A DNA stretch of 58,990 nt from an uncultured Pelagibacteraceae bacterium (lineage in GTDB: Bacteria; Pseudomonadota; Alphaproteobacteria; Pelagibacterales; Pelagibacteraceae). The stretch lies in contig CACADE010000007.1 in the NCBI GenBank assembly GCA_902531175.1, positions 1 to 58,990 on the forward strand, written 5' to 3'. Under the pieces are notes generated by a model. That model saw nothing but the letters and a program-made list of their open reading frames with translations. It had not been told where the DNA came from and made no database searches. Position numbers and translations under genes: made by a program. Below, in pieces: positions 34,549-43,955 of the stretch; the stretch's first letter is position 1, and each line of letters opens with the position of its first letter.

Positions 34549-35622
34549 ATGAAAGAATATTCTATAGCTTCTATTGCTGGTGACGGTATTGGTAAAGAAG
34601 TTGTACCTGAAGCACAAAAAATATTAAAAGAAATTTCTCAACAACATCAATTCAAATTAAACATAGAAGATTATGATTTTGCATCATGTGATTATTACGA
34701 AAAGCATGGAAAAATGATGCCAGATGACTGGAAAGATAAATTAATTAAACATGATGCAATTTTCTTTGGTGCAGTTGGTATGCCAGATAAATACCCTGAC
34801 CACATAACACTTTGGGGATCATTGTTAAAATTTAGAAGAGAGTTTGATCAATTTATTAACTTAAGACCCGTAAAACTTTTTGAAGGTGTAAATGCCCCAT
34901 TAGCAAATAAAAAGCCAGGTGATATTGACATGATAATTGTAAGAGAAAATACTGAGGGTGAATACTCATCAGTCGGCGGAAGAATGTATCAGGGAACTGA
35001 TAGAGAGGTGGTTATTCAAGAAACAATAATGTCAAAATATGGAATAGATAGAGTTCAACAATTTGCTTTTGAATTAGCTAAAAAAAGAAAAAGAAAAAAA
35101 TTAACAAGTGCAACAAAATCAAACGGAATATCAATTACAATGCCTTATTGGGACGAAAGATTTAATGAGAATAAAAAAAATTATTCTGATGTGGAAACTG
35201 ATCAGTACCATATTGATATATTAGCTGCTAGATTTGTTCTAAGTCCTGAACGCTTTGATGTGATAGTCGCATCAAACCTTTTTGGAGATATTTTATCAGA
35301 TCTAGGGCCAGCTTGTACTGGAACTATTGGAATTGCACCGTCAGGAAATATTAATCCAACAAATAAATACCCATCATTATTTGAACCCGTTCATGGATCG
35401 GCACCAGATATTGCGGGAAAAGGGATAGCTAATCCAGTGGGTCAAATTTGGTCAGCTGCAATGATGTTAGATTACTTAGGTGAAAAAGAAGCTTCTGATA
35501 GAATAGTAAAATCAATTGAATTAACTCTTAAAGATAAAAACAGTCGAACCAAAGATCTTCAAGGCTCTAGTAATACAGAACAGTGCTCAAAAAAAATTTT
35601 AGATAATCTTAGTTCAGTCTAA
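34549..35622 (+). CDS. Tartrate dehydrogenase / D-malate dehydrogenase family
   Basis: A 357-residue beta-decarboxylating dehydrogenase of the isopropylmalate-dehydrogenase superfamily. IAGDGIGKEVVPEAQKIL, HITLWGSLLKFRREFDQFIN (substrate loop), VRENTEGEYSS and SNLFGDILSDLGPACTG (metal-binding Asp) are present. The WGSLLKFRR loop marks the tartrate/D-malate group rather than LeuB. It starts directly after the guaC stop. It could use imported dicarboxylates. Confidence 0.87.
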   Translation: MKEYSIASIAGDGIGKEVVPEAQKILKEISQQHQFKLNIEDYDFASCDYYEKHGKMMPDDWKDKLIKHDAIFFGAVGMPDKYPDHITLWGSLLKFRREFDQFINLRPVKLFEGVNAPLANKKPGDIDMIIVRENTEGEYSSVGGRMYQGTDREVVIQETIMSKYGIDRVQQFAFELAKKRKRKKLTSATKSNGISITMPYWDERFNENKKNYSDVETDQYHIDILAARFVLSPERFDVIVASNLFGDILSDLGPACTGTIGIAPSGNINPTNKYPSLFEPVHGSAPDIAGKGIANPVGQIWSAAMMLDYLGEKEASDRIVKSIELTLKDKNSRTKDLQGSSNTEQCSKKILDNLSSV

Positions 35623-35637
35623 AATTTAATCAAAATT

Positions 35638-36519
35638 ATGAATTTTCTTAAAAATAAATCTATTACCAAAGTTATAATTTTATCTATATCAGGATTTTTT
35701 ATTTTAGTTTGCCAGGATTCGACTGCAAAATATCTTGGAACATTAATGCCATTAAATCAAGTAATTTGGGGCAGATTTTTTTTTCACTTTGTCATTATTT
35801 TAATTTTATTCGCAATATTAAAACCTAAGTTAAACTTAAAAAGCAATTTTAAAATTAATATTATTAGATCTATTCTCATGGTTTTTGCTACTTTTTTTTT
35901 CATTCATTCTTTACAAAAATTTGACCTTGTGGATATCTATGTGGTTTTCTTCTCAGCTCCATTAATAGTATCAATTCTGACAGCATTGTTTTTAAAAGAT
36001 ATTCTTTCTCCTAAAGGTATAATTTTAATGTTGTTAAGCTTTGGATGTATAATCTATTCAATGAGTCCAAGTATGAAAGTTTTAAGTTTAGATTTAATTT
36101 TTCCTTTGGTACCACCAGTATGTTGGGCTTTATATCAATTTTTTACAAAATTTATTTCTGGTAATAATGATCCTTTAGTGGCGTTATTTTATGCTGCTGT
36201 TGTTGGAGCCATTGTTTTCTCTATTTATATAATGTTAGACTGGACACCTATTGAGAATAAAAGGTTATGGGCTTGGTTGATATTTCTTGGTGTATTAGGT
36301 TTTACTAGTCACCTTTTAATTATATTTGCAATTCAATTATCAAATTTGTCATTTGTAACTAATTTTCAATATTCACAATTAATTTGGTCAACATTAATAA
36401 ATTTTTATATATTTGGAGTACCTTTTGATTTTAATAAAACTTTTGGAGTTATTGGAATAATTGTTTTTGGAGTTTTGTTTGTTCAAGCTGAAAGTAGAAA
36501 AAAGAAAATTAGTTCTTAA
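35638..36519 (+). CDS. DMT-superfamily (EamA) transporter
   Basis: Inner-membrane transporter with ten helices in two EamA repeats, 293 residues. QDSTAKYLGTLMPLNQVIWG and FSAPLIVSILTALFLKDILS are typical of repeat 1. Family members export or import amino acids, nucleosides or S-adenosylmethionine. It follows the dehydrogenase by 15 bases, and its end overlaps the convergent flavoprotein gene by 11 bases. Confidence 0.85.
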   Translation: MNFLKNKSITKVIILSISGFFILVCQDSTAKYLGTLMPLNQVIWGRFFFHFVIILILFAILKPKLNLKSNFKINIIRSILMVFATFFFIHSLQKFDLVDIYVVFFSAPLIVSILTALFLKDILSPKGIILMLLSFGCIIYSMSPSMKVLSLDLIFPLVPPVCWALYQFFTKFISGNNDPLVALFYAAVVGAIVFSIYIMLDWTPIENKRLWAWLIFLGVLGFTSHLLIIFAIQLSNLSFVTNFQYSQLIWSTLINFYIFGVPFDFNKTFGVIGIIVFGVLFVQAESRKKKISS

Positions 36520-38947
36520 AATCTTTATTGTTTAAAGGTTTTTCTAATACTTCAACTAGATATTTTTGTTTTTCAATTTCAATATATATATTTTTGTCTT
36601 TTAATGTTTCAACTGTATTTCCAGAATTGACATATCCAAAAGAAAGATTTTTTTCATAACAAAAAGAATAGTTTCCTGAAGTTGTTCTTCCAATAATTTT
36701 ATCGTCTATATAAATAGGTTCTTCATGTAGTAAAAGTGGCTCACCAGGTTTACTATCTTTAAGAGTAAACATCATCATTCTCTTATCTAATTTTTGGTCT
36801 TTAATTTTTAATAGAGCATCTTTTCCAATAAAGTTTACATTTTTCTTATAACTAATTGCAAATTTTAAACCTGCTTGATACTGATTTTCCTCTGGTGAAA
36901 TATCATGTCCCCAGTGAACAAATCCACTTTCCATTCTCATAATATCCATTGCATGCATTCCACAATGAGATAGTTCGAAGTTTTTCCCCTCTTCAATTAG
37001 AATTTCATATAAATCCTTAGCTAAACTTGAGTCAACATAAAGCTCAAATCCTAATTCACCAACATAAGAAAGTCGTTGAGCCCAAACTTTAACACCATTT
37101 ATCATGATGAACTTCCCAGTTCCAAACTTAAATTGGTCATTACTAAAATCATCATTACTTATTTTCGAAATCATCTCTCTACTCTTTGGACCGAATAATC
37201 CTAGACAACAAATATCCTCTGTTACATCTTTAAATGATACATCTTCATCTAAATACTTTAATATATGATATTTATCGTGTTCTCTCGTAGCTGCAGAGCT
37301 TACAACTCTAAAAAAGTTTTTATCCATACATACAACAGTTAAATCTGTTTCTATTCCACCGTCCTCATTTAACATATGAGTGTATGTTGTTTTTCCAATC
37401 TCATTTTTAATATTAGCAGTACACAACTTTTGCAATTCTTGATGTGTTTTTTCACCTTTTAAGTCAAACTTAGAGAAAGTTGAAAAATCAAATAGACCAA
37501 CATTTTTTCTTGCATTTAAAGTTTCATGCTTTGCTGATGGGTACCAATTTTGATAATTAAAACTATATTCATACTTAGGTTCTTTACCATTTAATGAATA
37601 CCACATTGGTCTTTCAAAACCTCCTGCAACTCCAAAACAAGCTCCTGCTTTTTTTAATTCTTCATGATAGGGCAAAAGTTTTTGATTTCTTGATGTATTT
37701 GGTTGTTTATAAGGCCAATGCATTCCATACAGATCACCAAGCGTTTCTGTTACCCTTTCCATAATAAAGTTTTTTGATGAGTGGAATTTTTGAAATCTTT
37801 TAATATCTACTGAAAATAAATCTTCATTAATATGTCCATTAATCATCCATTCAGCTGTAACTCTCCCCGCTCCTCCTGAACTAGCAATTCCAATGCTATT
37901 AAAGCCACAACATGTATATAAATTTTTAACTTCAGGGGTTTCGCCTAATAAATATTGAGTATCTGGAGTAAAAGACTCCGGACCAGAGAAGAATTTTCTT
38001 ATTCCTGCACTTTCTAACATTGGCAATCTATGAAATGATTTTTCTAAGTAAGGTTCAAAGTGATCAAAATCATCTGGCAGTTCGCCAAACGAAAAATTGT
38101 CTGGCACTCTTCCTGTATCTTTAAAAGCCGGTTTTGCCTTTGGTTCAAAAATACCAACAAGCATTTTTCCTGCATCTTCTTTCAAATATAAACAAGCATT
38201 ATAATCTCTTAAAACGGGAAGATTTTGAGGTAAATTTTTTATTGGTTCAGTGATTATATAAAAATGTTCATTTGGGTATAAAGGAACACTAACATTAATT
38301 TCTTCACCTAATTGTCTTGACCACATTCCTGTAGCCATAACAACGTATTCACAATCGATGACACCTTTATCAGTTTCTACCCCACTAATTCTAGAATTTT
38401 TAATTAAAATTTTTTTTACAGGTGTTTTTTCAAAAATCTTTGCGCCCTCCATTTTTGCAGCTTTTGCAAGTACGTTAGTTACTCCAACTGGATCTGCTTG
38501 AGCATCTTTTGGCATATAAACACCACCCACAATATCTTCACTATGTAATACGGGATACAATTCCTTTAAACGTTTTTTATTAAGAACTTCTACTTCAACA
38601 TCTGATAATTGAGCAGTTGTTGCTTGTCTTAGTAGTTCTTGCATTCTTTCTTTGGTAGATGCAACCGTGATTGCACCATTTTGTTTCATTCCGGTTGATA
38701 GACCTGTAGTCTTTTCTAAATCTTTATAAAGATCTAAAGAATATTTTCTTATTTTTGTAATTGTTGATGATGCACCTAATTGACCAAGAAGACCTGCAGC
38801 GTGCCAAGTAGTTCCTGATGTTAATTGATCTCTTTCAAGCAATATTACATCTTTCCAACCAAATTTTGCCAGATGATAAGCACATGATGTTCCAGCAACA
38901 CCACCCCCTATAACAACTACTTTAGTACTTTTTGGTAACTCTTTCAT
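36509..38947 (-). CDS. Dimethylglycine/sarcosine dehydrogenase-like flavoprotein with GcvT domain (paralogue 1)
   Basis: 812 residues. The N-terminal half is a DAO-type FAD domain (VVIGGGVAGTSCAYHLAKFG); His49 in SGTTWHAAG is the position of covalent flavin attachment in dimethylglycine and sarcosine dehydrogenases. The C-terminal half is GcvT-like (folate-binding), with SYVGELGFELYV and CGMHAMDIMRMESGF. It would oxidatively demethylate an N-methyl amine, passing the methyl to tetrahydrofolate. It lies 26 bases downstream of the iron transporter ATPase on the same strand, so it may be read from the iron operon. Substrate unproven. Confidence 0.87.
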   Translation of the reverse strand: MKELPKSTKVVVIGGGVAGTSCAYHLAKFGWKDVILLERDQLTSGTTWHAAGLLGQLGASSTITKIRKYSLDLYKDLEKTTGLSTGMKQNGAITVASTKERMQELLRQATTAQLSDVEVEVLNKKRLKELYPVLHSEDIVGGVYMPKDAQADPVGVTNVLAKAAKMEGAKIFEKTPVKKILIKNSRISGVETDKGVIDCEYVVMATGMWSRQLGEEINVSVPLYPNEHFYIITEPIKNLPQNLPVLRDYNACLYLKEDAGKMLVGIFEPKAKPAFKDTGRVPDNFSFGELPDDFDHFEPYLEKSFHRLPMLESAGIRKFFSGPESFTPDTQYLLGETPEVKNLYTCCGFNSIGIASSGGAGRVTAEWMINGHINEDLFSVDIKRFQKFHSSKNFIMERVTETLGDLYGMHWPYKQPNTSRNQKLLPYHEELKKAGACFGVAGGFERPMWYSLNGKEPKYEYSFNYQNWYPSAKHETLNARKNVGLFDFSTFSKFDLKGEKTHQELQKLCTANIKNEIGKTTYTHMLNEDGGIETDLTVVCMDKNFFRVVSSAATREHDKYHILKYLDEDVSFKDVTEDICCLGLFGPKSREMISKISNDDFSNDQFKFGTGKFIMINGVKVWAQRLSYVGELGFELYVDSSLAKDLYEILIEEGKNFELSHCGMHAMDIMRMESGFVHWGHDISPEENQYQAGLKFAISYKKNVNFIGKDALLKIKDQKLDKRMMMFTLKDSKPGEPLLLHEEPIYIDDKIIGRTTSGNYSFCYEKNLSFGYVNSGNTVETLKDKNIYIEIEKQKYLVEVLEKPLNNKDFKN

Positions 38948-38973
38948 ACTTAATGTGATTTATACGATTAAAT

Positions 38974-40029
38974 TTAAAAGCAAACAATATGATCGATATG
39001 GATGGGTCTTTTTATACCAAATTTTTCATCGACTTCATGTTGATGAATATGATGAGAATGCACAAAAACTGGTATTAATTTATTACTTAATGTTTTTAAT
39101 GTATAAATAAAATTTGATCCTCTGAATTTTCTATCTACTACTTCAAGTTTAAGATTGCTCGCATCATCATGCTGTAAGTCCTCTGGCTGTATTAATAGTT
39201 TTACTTTAGATCCTATTGGGAACGGTCTAGCAAAATTTCCAGTTATTGTACCTAAATCTTCATTTTCAAGACTTTTCGGACTGGTAACTTCTGCTGGTAT
39301 TAATGTGCCTCTATTTAAAAAATTAACTACCTCTACTGAATTTGGCAAATGATAAACATTATATGGATCATCATATTGCTTTAATTCACCATCTAATATT
39401 ATTCCACATTTACTGCCTAGATAAAAAGCTTCATAAGAATCGTGTGTTACAATTATTGTAGTTATTTTAGAATTTGTTAAAATTTGTTTTAATTCAACTT
39501 GAATTTCCTCCTTAAAACTTTGATCTACATTAGATAATGGCTCATCAAGCATTAATAAATCTGGTTGAGAAACTAAAGATCTTGCTAGAGATGCTCTTTG
39601 GGCTTCGCCAGCACTTATCTCATGCGGAAATTTATTTAATATTTTGTTTAAGTTTAAAAAATTAATTACGTCTTTAATTTGTATTTTTTTATCATCTTTC
39701 ACTCTATCTGAGCCAAGATTAATATTTTTTTCTATATTGTAATGAGGAAATAAGCTGTTCTCTTGAAATGATAGAGCAATGTTACGATTTTCTGGTTCGA
39801 TATGAATATTTTCAGAAGAAATTGTTCTGCCTTTTAGATTAATTTTACCTTTATTAATTTTTTCTAAACCAGCAATAGTTCTTAATATTGTGGTTTTACC
39901 TATGCCAGATGGACCAAGTAAACATACTATTTCACCTTCATTTTCAATTTTTAAAGAAACATTATTAACTTTGTTTTTCCCGCCAGCAGCAAAAGATACA
40001 TTTTCAATTTCAAAAAAATTATTAGCCAT
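38974..40029 (-). CDS. fbpC: Ferric iron ABC transporter ATP-binding protein
   Basis: 351-residue ATPase. Walker A GPSGIGKTT (39-47), signature SAGEAQRASLARS, Walker B LLMLDEPLSNVD and switch-His VTHDSYEAF, with a C-terminal TOBE-like region as in FbpC/PotA. It overlaps the permease by one base, completing FbpABC with the gene order receptor, small Cys-rich protein, permease, ATPase. Confidence 0.88.
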   Translation of the reverse strand: MANNFFEIENVSFAAGGKNKVNNVSLKIENEGEIVCLLGPSGIGKTTILRTIAGLEKINKGKINLKGRTISSENIHIEPENRNIALSFQENSLFPHYNIEKNINLGSDRVKDDKKIQIKDVINFLNLNKILNKFPHEISAGEAQRASLARSLVSQPDLLMLDEPLSNVDQSFKEEIQVELKQILTNSKITTIIVTHDSYEAFYLGSKCGIILDGELKQYDDPYNVYHLPNSVEVVNFLNRGTLIPAEVTSPKSLENEDLGTITGNFARPFPIGSKVKLLIQPEDLQHDDASNLKLEVVDRKFRGSNFIYTLKTLSNKLIPVFVHSHHIHQHEVDEKFGIKRPIHIDHIVCF

Positions 40030-41639
40030 TAGTCTTTCAAAATAAATTTAGACGTAATCAAAATAAATGTACTTGCAATTAATATCAAGAATAATGATGG
40101 AACTGCTGCAGCCTCTAAGAGATCTTGAGATGCAAAAATATATGCTGTTGTAGCGAATGTTTCAAAGTTAAATGGTCTCAATATCAAAGTTATAGGTAAT
40201 TCTTTTATTACTTCTATAGTAATCAATATCCCTATAAGAAAAACAGAATTTTTTAAATAAGGAACATGAATTCCTAAAAAGGTTTTTATTTTCGAGTAAC
40301 CAAGAAGATAAGAACTTTCATCAATTGACCTATTTATTCTTTCATAACCAGTTTTCAATCCATTATAAGCTAATGAATAAAATCTGATAAAATAAACTAT
40401 TACTAAACCAAAAATAGATCCTATAAATACTCTCTTTATAGAATTAAATTCAAAGGCTTTTATAAAAGTATTATCAAACCAAGCAATAAAAGTGATGAAT
40501 GCTACAGCTAAAATTACACCAGGGATTGCATAACCAGTAATAGAAAATGTTGTAAGATAATTTAAGAATTTACTTTTAGTTACTCTGTTTCCATAATTTG
40601 AAATAAATGAAAAAATTACGAGAACAAGACTTGATAAAAATACCAAGTAAATTGTGTTTATAAATAATTGAAAAGTATTTAAATCAAATAAATTTTTTGG
40701 AAAAATTATTGTCCAATACAACATTTGTAAAACAGGGAATAAAAAGCTGACTAAAAAAACTAAAAAACAAAATCCGAATGCTAAAGAACCTTTTGAAAAG
40801 TTTAATTTAATTTTCTTCTTTTCTTTAATTCCTCCCTTAACTGGAGAGTGATATTGAGCTTTTTTTCTTGAGATATTCTCAATAAAAAAAAGTCCTAATA
40901 TAAATAATAGTAAAAAAAATGAGAGCTGATTTGCAAAAGCTAAATCATCAAAAGATATCCATGAATCATATATTCCAGTAGTAAGAGTTGCTATTCCAAA
41001 AAATGATACTGCTCCAAAATCTGATAATGTTTCCATAGCAACTAATGCTAAACCCGCAACTATAGCTGGTCTTGCAGATGGTAAAATGATTTTAAAGAAA
41101 GATTTATATTTTGAAAAACCTAGATTTTGTCCTAATTCTATTAAATTTTGAGACTGATAATGAAAAGATGCTCTAGTTAAAACGTAAACATATCCAAATA
41201 GTGAAAAAGAAATAGATAAAATAGCACCAAGCATACCATCAAATTTTGGGATGGATTGATTGTATTCACCAGGTCCAAATAAAGATTTCAATATTGAATA
41301 TAGTGTTCCAAAGTTTTCAAAAAAAGCAGTTAATGAATAAGCATAAATGTAAGCAGGTACTGCAAAAGATAATATTAAAGCCCATTTAAAAAATTTAACG
41401 CCTGGAAAATCATAAAATGAAACTACATATGCACTGCCAACACCTAAGAATAATGTAAGAACTAAAACTCCTAAAAGTAATATTAAAGAATTATAAATAT
41501 ATTCAATTAAAAATGTATTTTTTAAAATATCAAAGTAATTAGTTGTTTCTTGGAAGAAACTTGCAAACACAGTTAAAATTGGAATTGCAACAACAAATGA
41601 AACTATAAAAGATGATAAGTACCAGGAATTAAATTTCAT
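40029..41639 (-). CDS. fbpB: Ferric iron ABC transporter permease (fused two-domain)
   Basis: 536 residues with about twelve helices: two permease modules in one chain, as in FbpB/FutB. EAA-type loops are visible in each half: ELGQNLGFSKYKSFFKIILP and ESSYLLGYSKIKTFLGIHVP. Neither half resembles molybdate or spermidine permeases as well. Coupled to fbpC by a one-base overlap; separated from the receptor gene by the small Cys-rich gene and a stem-loop. Confidence 0.9.
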   Translation of the reverse strand: MKFNSWYLSSFIVSFVVAIPILTVFASFFQETTNYFDILKNTFLIEYIYNSLILLLGVLVLTLFLGVGSAYVVSFYDFPGVKFFKWALILSFAVPAYIYAYSLTAFFENFGTLYSILKSLFGPGEYNQSIPKFDGMLGAILSISFSLFGYVYVLTRASFHYQSQNLIELGQNLGFSKYKSFFKIILPSARPAIVAGLALVAMETLSDFGAVSFFGIATLTTGIYDSWISFDDLAFANQLSFFLLLFILGLFFIENISRKKAQYHSPVKGGIKEKKKIKLNFSKGSLAFGFCFLVFLVSFLFPVLQMLYWTIIFPKNLFDLNTFQLFINTIYLVFLSSLVLVIFSFISNYGNRVTKSKFLNYLTTFSITGYAIPGVILAVAFITFIAWFDNTFIKAFEFNSIKRVFIGSIFGLVIVYFIRFYSLAYNGLKTGYERINRSIDESSYLLGYSKIKTFLGIHVPYLKNSVFLIGILITIEVIKELPITLILRPFNFETFATTAYIFASQDLLEAAAVPSLFLILIASTFILITSKFILKD

Positions 41640-41675
41640 ATATTATAATCCGCCTTATAATCATGAAAATCAAAA

Positions 41676-41709
41676 GTGCCCATGGCTTAGGAGACCAAAC
41701 CATAGGCAC
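41676..41709 (-). terminator. Stem-loop upstream of fbpB (attenuator or RNA-processing hairpin)
   Basis: On the minus strand GTGCCTATGG and CCATGGGCAC pair over ten positions (one G-U) around a 14-base loop, and the second arm is followed by TTTTGATTTTC. It lies after the 57-residue gene and 37 bases before fbpB. It could terminate most transcripts so that the receptor is made in excess over the permease, or protect the upstream mRNA. G+C content is unusually high for this genome. Confidence 0.55.
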
Positions 41710-41722
41710 AAACTTTAGAAAA

Positions 41723-41896
41723 TCAAAAATTAAATACTTTTAGGATATGCGGAACCTCCTTAGTTTTAATTTCAGACAATTTTCTATTATTTACACGTTT
41801 ATTGATTTTTTCACACTCCGAAGCACATGCAGGACAGGCTTTGGAAGATTTATTATAATCAACTTCCGTAGTAAATTTTTTTTTATCAGCTATCAT
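41723..41896 (-). CDS. Small cysteine-rich protein of 57 residues in the iron operon
   Basis: ATG follows the fbpA stop directly (TAAATG); the frame ends at TGA (41723-41725). It contains KACPACASECEK, three cysteines spaced C-x2-C-x3-C (21, 24, 28), with basic flanks and a hydrophobic C terminus (VPHILKVFNF). No signal peptide, so cytoplasmic. A metal-binding or redox role in iron handling is conceivable. Family unknown. An open frame on the opposite strand overlaps it but has no similar support. Confidence 0.6.
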   Translation of the reverse strand: MIADKKKFTTEVDYNKSSKACPACASECEKINKRVNNRKLSEIKTKEVPHILKVFNF

Positions 41897-42919
41897 TTAC
41901 TTCCAACCTGCAGCCAACATTACTTCTAATGCATCTGCTTGTTTTGCACCATATGACTTAACACTTGTTTTAGTATCCATTACAAAGTTCATCTCTTTGC
42001 CTGGAACTAAATCATTAGGTTTTACACTACCGATCATTGGATACTCAAAAGTATTATTTACGATGTGATTTTGAGCCTCTTCTGATAATAAAAACTCAAC
42101 TAATTTTACAGCATTAGCTTTATTTGGTGCATGTTTAAGCATACCAGCTCCACTAATATTAATGTGCGTTCCTCTATCTTGTTGATTCGGGAAAAAAGGC
42201 ATTACTTTTTTTGCTGCTTCTTGTTGTTCAGCACCTTTTTTTCCGGATAACATCAACGCATGATAGTACGTGTTTGCAACAGCAATATCAGCTTCTTCTG
42301 CAGCAACAGCCATGATTTGAGCACGGTCATTACCTTTTGGAGTTCTTGCCATGTTTGCTACAACAGCTTTAGACCACTCTGCAGTTTTAGCTTTACCATT
42401 ATTCTTAACTAGTGAAGCAACTAAAGATTGGTTATAAATGTTGTTAGATTTTCTTATTACTAATCTACCTTTCCATTTTGGATCAGCTAGACCTTCGTAA
42501 GTCATGCCATTAAGTTCATTTGCATTTACTCTTTCAGGTGAATAATAAATTATTCTTGCTCTTTTAGCTATTCCAGTCCATTTTGCAGATCTAAATTGTG
42601 CAGGTACGGCATCCTTAATCGCTTTTGACCAGCCTGCATTTTGCATCATTCCTTTTGCTGCAAATGCACCTAGTCTTCCAGCATCAGCTGTGATGTATAA
42701 ATCTCCAACACAATCTGCTCCCTCTTCAGTAATTCTTTTTTGCAGGGCTTTATCTTTTCCTGATACGACGTTTACTTTAATTCCTGTTGCTGATGTGAAT
42801 TTTTCATATAATTGAATGTCAGAATCATAGTGTCTTGCACTAAAAATGTTGACTTCAGCTGCAATCGTAAAACTTGAAATTAAAGCAAAAAACAATGAAA
42901 TTATTGTTAATTTTCTCAT
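41897..42919 (-). CDS. fbpA: Ferric iron ABC transporter substrate-binding protein
   Basis: Periplasmic iron(III) receptor of the FutA/FbpA (Idi) family. I place the start at 42919: it gives a signal peptide MRKLTIISLFFALISSFTIA, with an AAGGAG ribosome site; longer forms would run into the Fur boxes. The mature protein begins EVNIFSARHYDSDIQLYEKF, with the conserved YDSD/ARHY region. NTYYHALMLSGKKG carries the tyrosine pair that binds iron. About 340 residues. First gene of the operon. Confidence 0.92.
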   Translation of the reverse strand: MRKLTIISLFFALISSFTIAAEVNIFSARHYDSDIQLYEKFTSATGIKVNVVSGKDKALQKRITEEGADCVGDLYITADAGRLGAFAAKGMMQNAGWSKAIKDAVPAQFRSAKWTGIAKRARIIYYSPERVNANELNGMTYEGLADPKWKGRLVIRKSNNIYNQSLVASLVKNNGKAKTAEWSKAVVANMARTPKGNDRAQIMAVAAEEADIAVANTYYHALMLSGKKGAEQQEAAKKVMPFFPNQQDRGTHINISGAGMLKHAPNKANAVKLVEFLLSEEAQNHIVNNTFEYPMIGSVKPNDLVPGKEMNFVMDTKTSVKSYGAKQADALEVMLAAGWK

Positions 42920-42988
42920 TCTACTCCTTAAATTTATATTTATATTAAACGTATTTTGTCCTGCAATGCGGATGATAACTATTCTCAA

Positions 42989-43037
42989 TGAAAATGATTA
43001 TCAATTGCAATATTGTCGCAATTGATAATCAATCGCA
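42989..43037. promoter_or_regulatory. Tandem Fur-box-like operators upstream of fbpA
   Basis: Box 1, TGAAAATGATTATCA (42989-43003), matches the 7-1-7 Fur consensus TGATAATNATTATCA at all but one defined position. Box 2 starts TGATAAT at 43023 and has a weaker second half ending 43037. The two also form a perfect 14-base inverted repeat, TGATTATCAATTGC (42995-43008) and its complement (43018-43031). Iron-dependent repression of fbpA is the simplest reading. A promoter may overlap box 1 (TTGATA then TAGTTA, 17-base spacer) but is weak. Confidence 0.7.
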
Positions 43038-43064
43038 ATTATTAATGTTTTTTGGATAAATTAT

Positions 43065-43955
43065 TTAAAATTCCCACTCTGAAATTTTACTATAAAGGAA
43101 ATTTCTAAAAGCTTGGACTCTAGCAACATTTTTGAGTGATTGAGGATATACAAAATGTGCCTCTGTAGTTGGACCTTGAACGCTAGGTAATACTTTTACT
43201 ATATTTGGTTGTTTGACAGTTAAGTAATCTGGTATTGCAGCTAATCCTACACCGCTTTGAACAGCTAATAGTAAACCATAAACACTATTCACTCTCATTA
43301 CAGTTTTTCTTTTTTTATTATCTTTCATCCCAAGTTTTAATGCCCAATCTGGATTATAAACTGGAGATGGAGCTCCTCTACCAAATGAAATAAAGTTGTG
43401 CTTATTTAAATCATTAACTGTCTTAGGATATCCATGTTTTTCAAGGTATTTTGGTGATCCGTAGATGTGATAATTGATATCTATAAGCTTTTTTTGAATG
43501 TAATTAAGTTGTTTTGGTCTTCTCATAAATATACCAATATCCGCTTGTCTAGTGCTTAAATCTAACTCTCTATCATCAAATATGAGTTCAACTTCAATTT
43601 CGGGATTTAATTGCATAAATTCTTGTATTCTTGGTGTCAGCCAAGTTGTTCCAAAACTTACTACGGTAGTTACTGATAGTTTTCCTGAAGGTTTGTGTTT
43701 TTTATCTCCTAAAGTTGTTTCTACCTCTTTTAATTTGGAGATAACTTCATGAGCTGTTTTAAATACATATTCTCCATTTTCAGTTAGTGTTAAACCTCTA
43801 GCATGACGTTCAAATAATTTAACTTTTAAATCTTCTTCCAAAGATTGAATTTGTCTACTAATTGCAGATTGGCTAAGATTTAAAATTACTGTTGCACTAG
43901 TAAAACTGCCTGCCTCAGCAACTGCATGAAATATCTTTAATTTATCCCAATCCAT
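43065..43955 (-). CDS. LysR-family transcriptional regulator
   Basis: 296 residues. N-terminal winged helix: WDKLKIFHAVAEAGSFTSAT, LNLSQSAISRQIQSLEEDLK, FERHARGLTLTENG. The remaining ~200 residues form the inducer-binding domain. Its ATG overlaps the acuI stop (TAATG), so it is transcribed after acuI and may autoregulate that transcript; the usual divergent target gene is missing. Effector unknown. Confidence 0.92.
   Translation of the reverse strand: MDWDKLKIFHAVAEAGSFTSATVILNLSQSAISRQIQSLEEDLKVKLFERHARGLTLTENGEYVFKTAHEVISKLKEVETTLGDKKHKPSGKLSVTTVVSFGTTWLTPRIQEFMQLNPEIEVELIFDDRELDLSTRQADIGIFMRRPKQLNYIQKKLIDINYHIYGSPKYLEKHGYPKTVNDLNKHNFISFGRGAPSPVYNPDWALKLGMKDNKKRKTVMRVNSVYGLLLAVQSGVGLAAIPDYLTVKQPNIVKVLPSVQGPTTEAHFVYPQSLKNVARVQAFRNFLYSKISEWEF

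Noticed and set aside
34549..35622. Isopropylmalate dehydrogenase (LeuB) as the identity of the dehydrogenase
   Set aside because: The WGSLLKFRREFDQF substrate loop and lack of leucine genes nearby fit tartrate/D-malate dehydrogenase better.
41753..41761. Perfect Shine-Dalgarno-like AAGGAGGTT on the minus strand inside the 57-residue gene
   Set aside because: No ATG, GTG or TTG start follows at a usable distance, so it does not mark another gene. It arises from codons for Lys-Glu-Val.
41747..41929. 60-codon open frame on the plus strand across the end of fbpA
   Set aside because: It lies antisense to fbpA and to the Cys-rich small gene, has a composition like translated antisense and no upstream ribosome site.
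42920..42988. Longer N terminus for the iron receptor, starting at 42988
   Set aside because: It would precede the signal peptide with 23 odd residues and run up to the Fur-box region; the start at 42919 has an AAGGAG site and a classical signal peptide.
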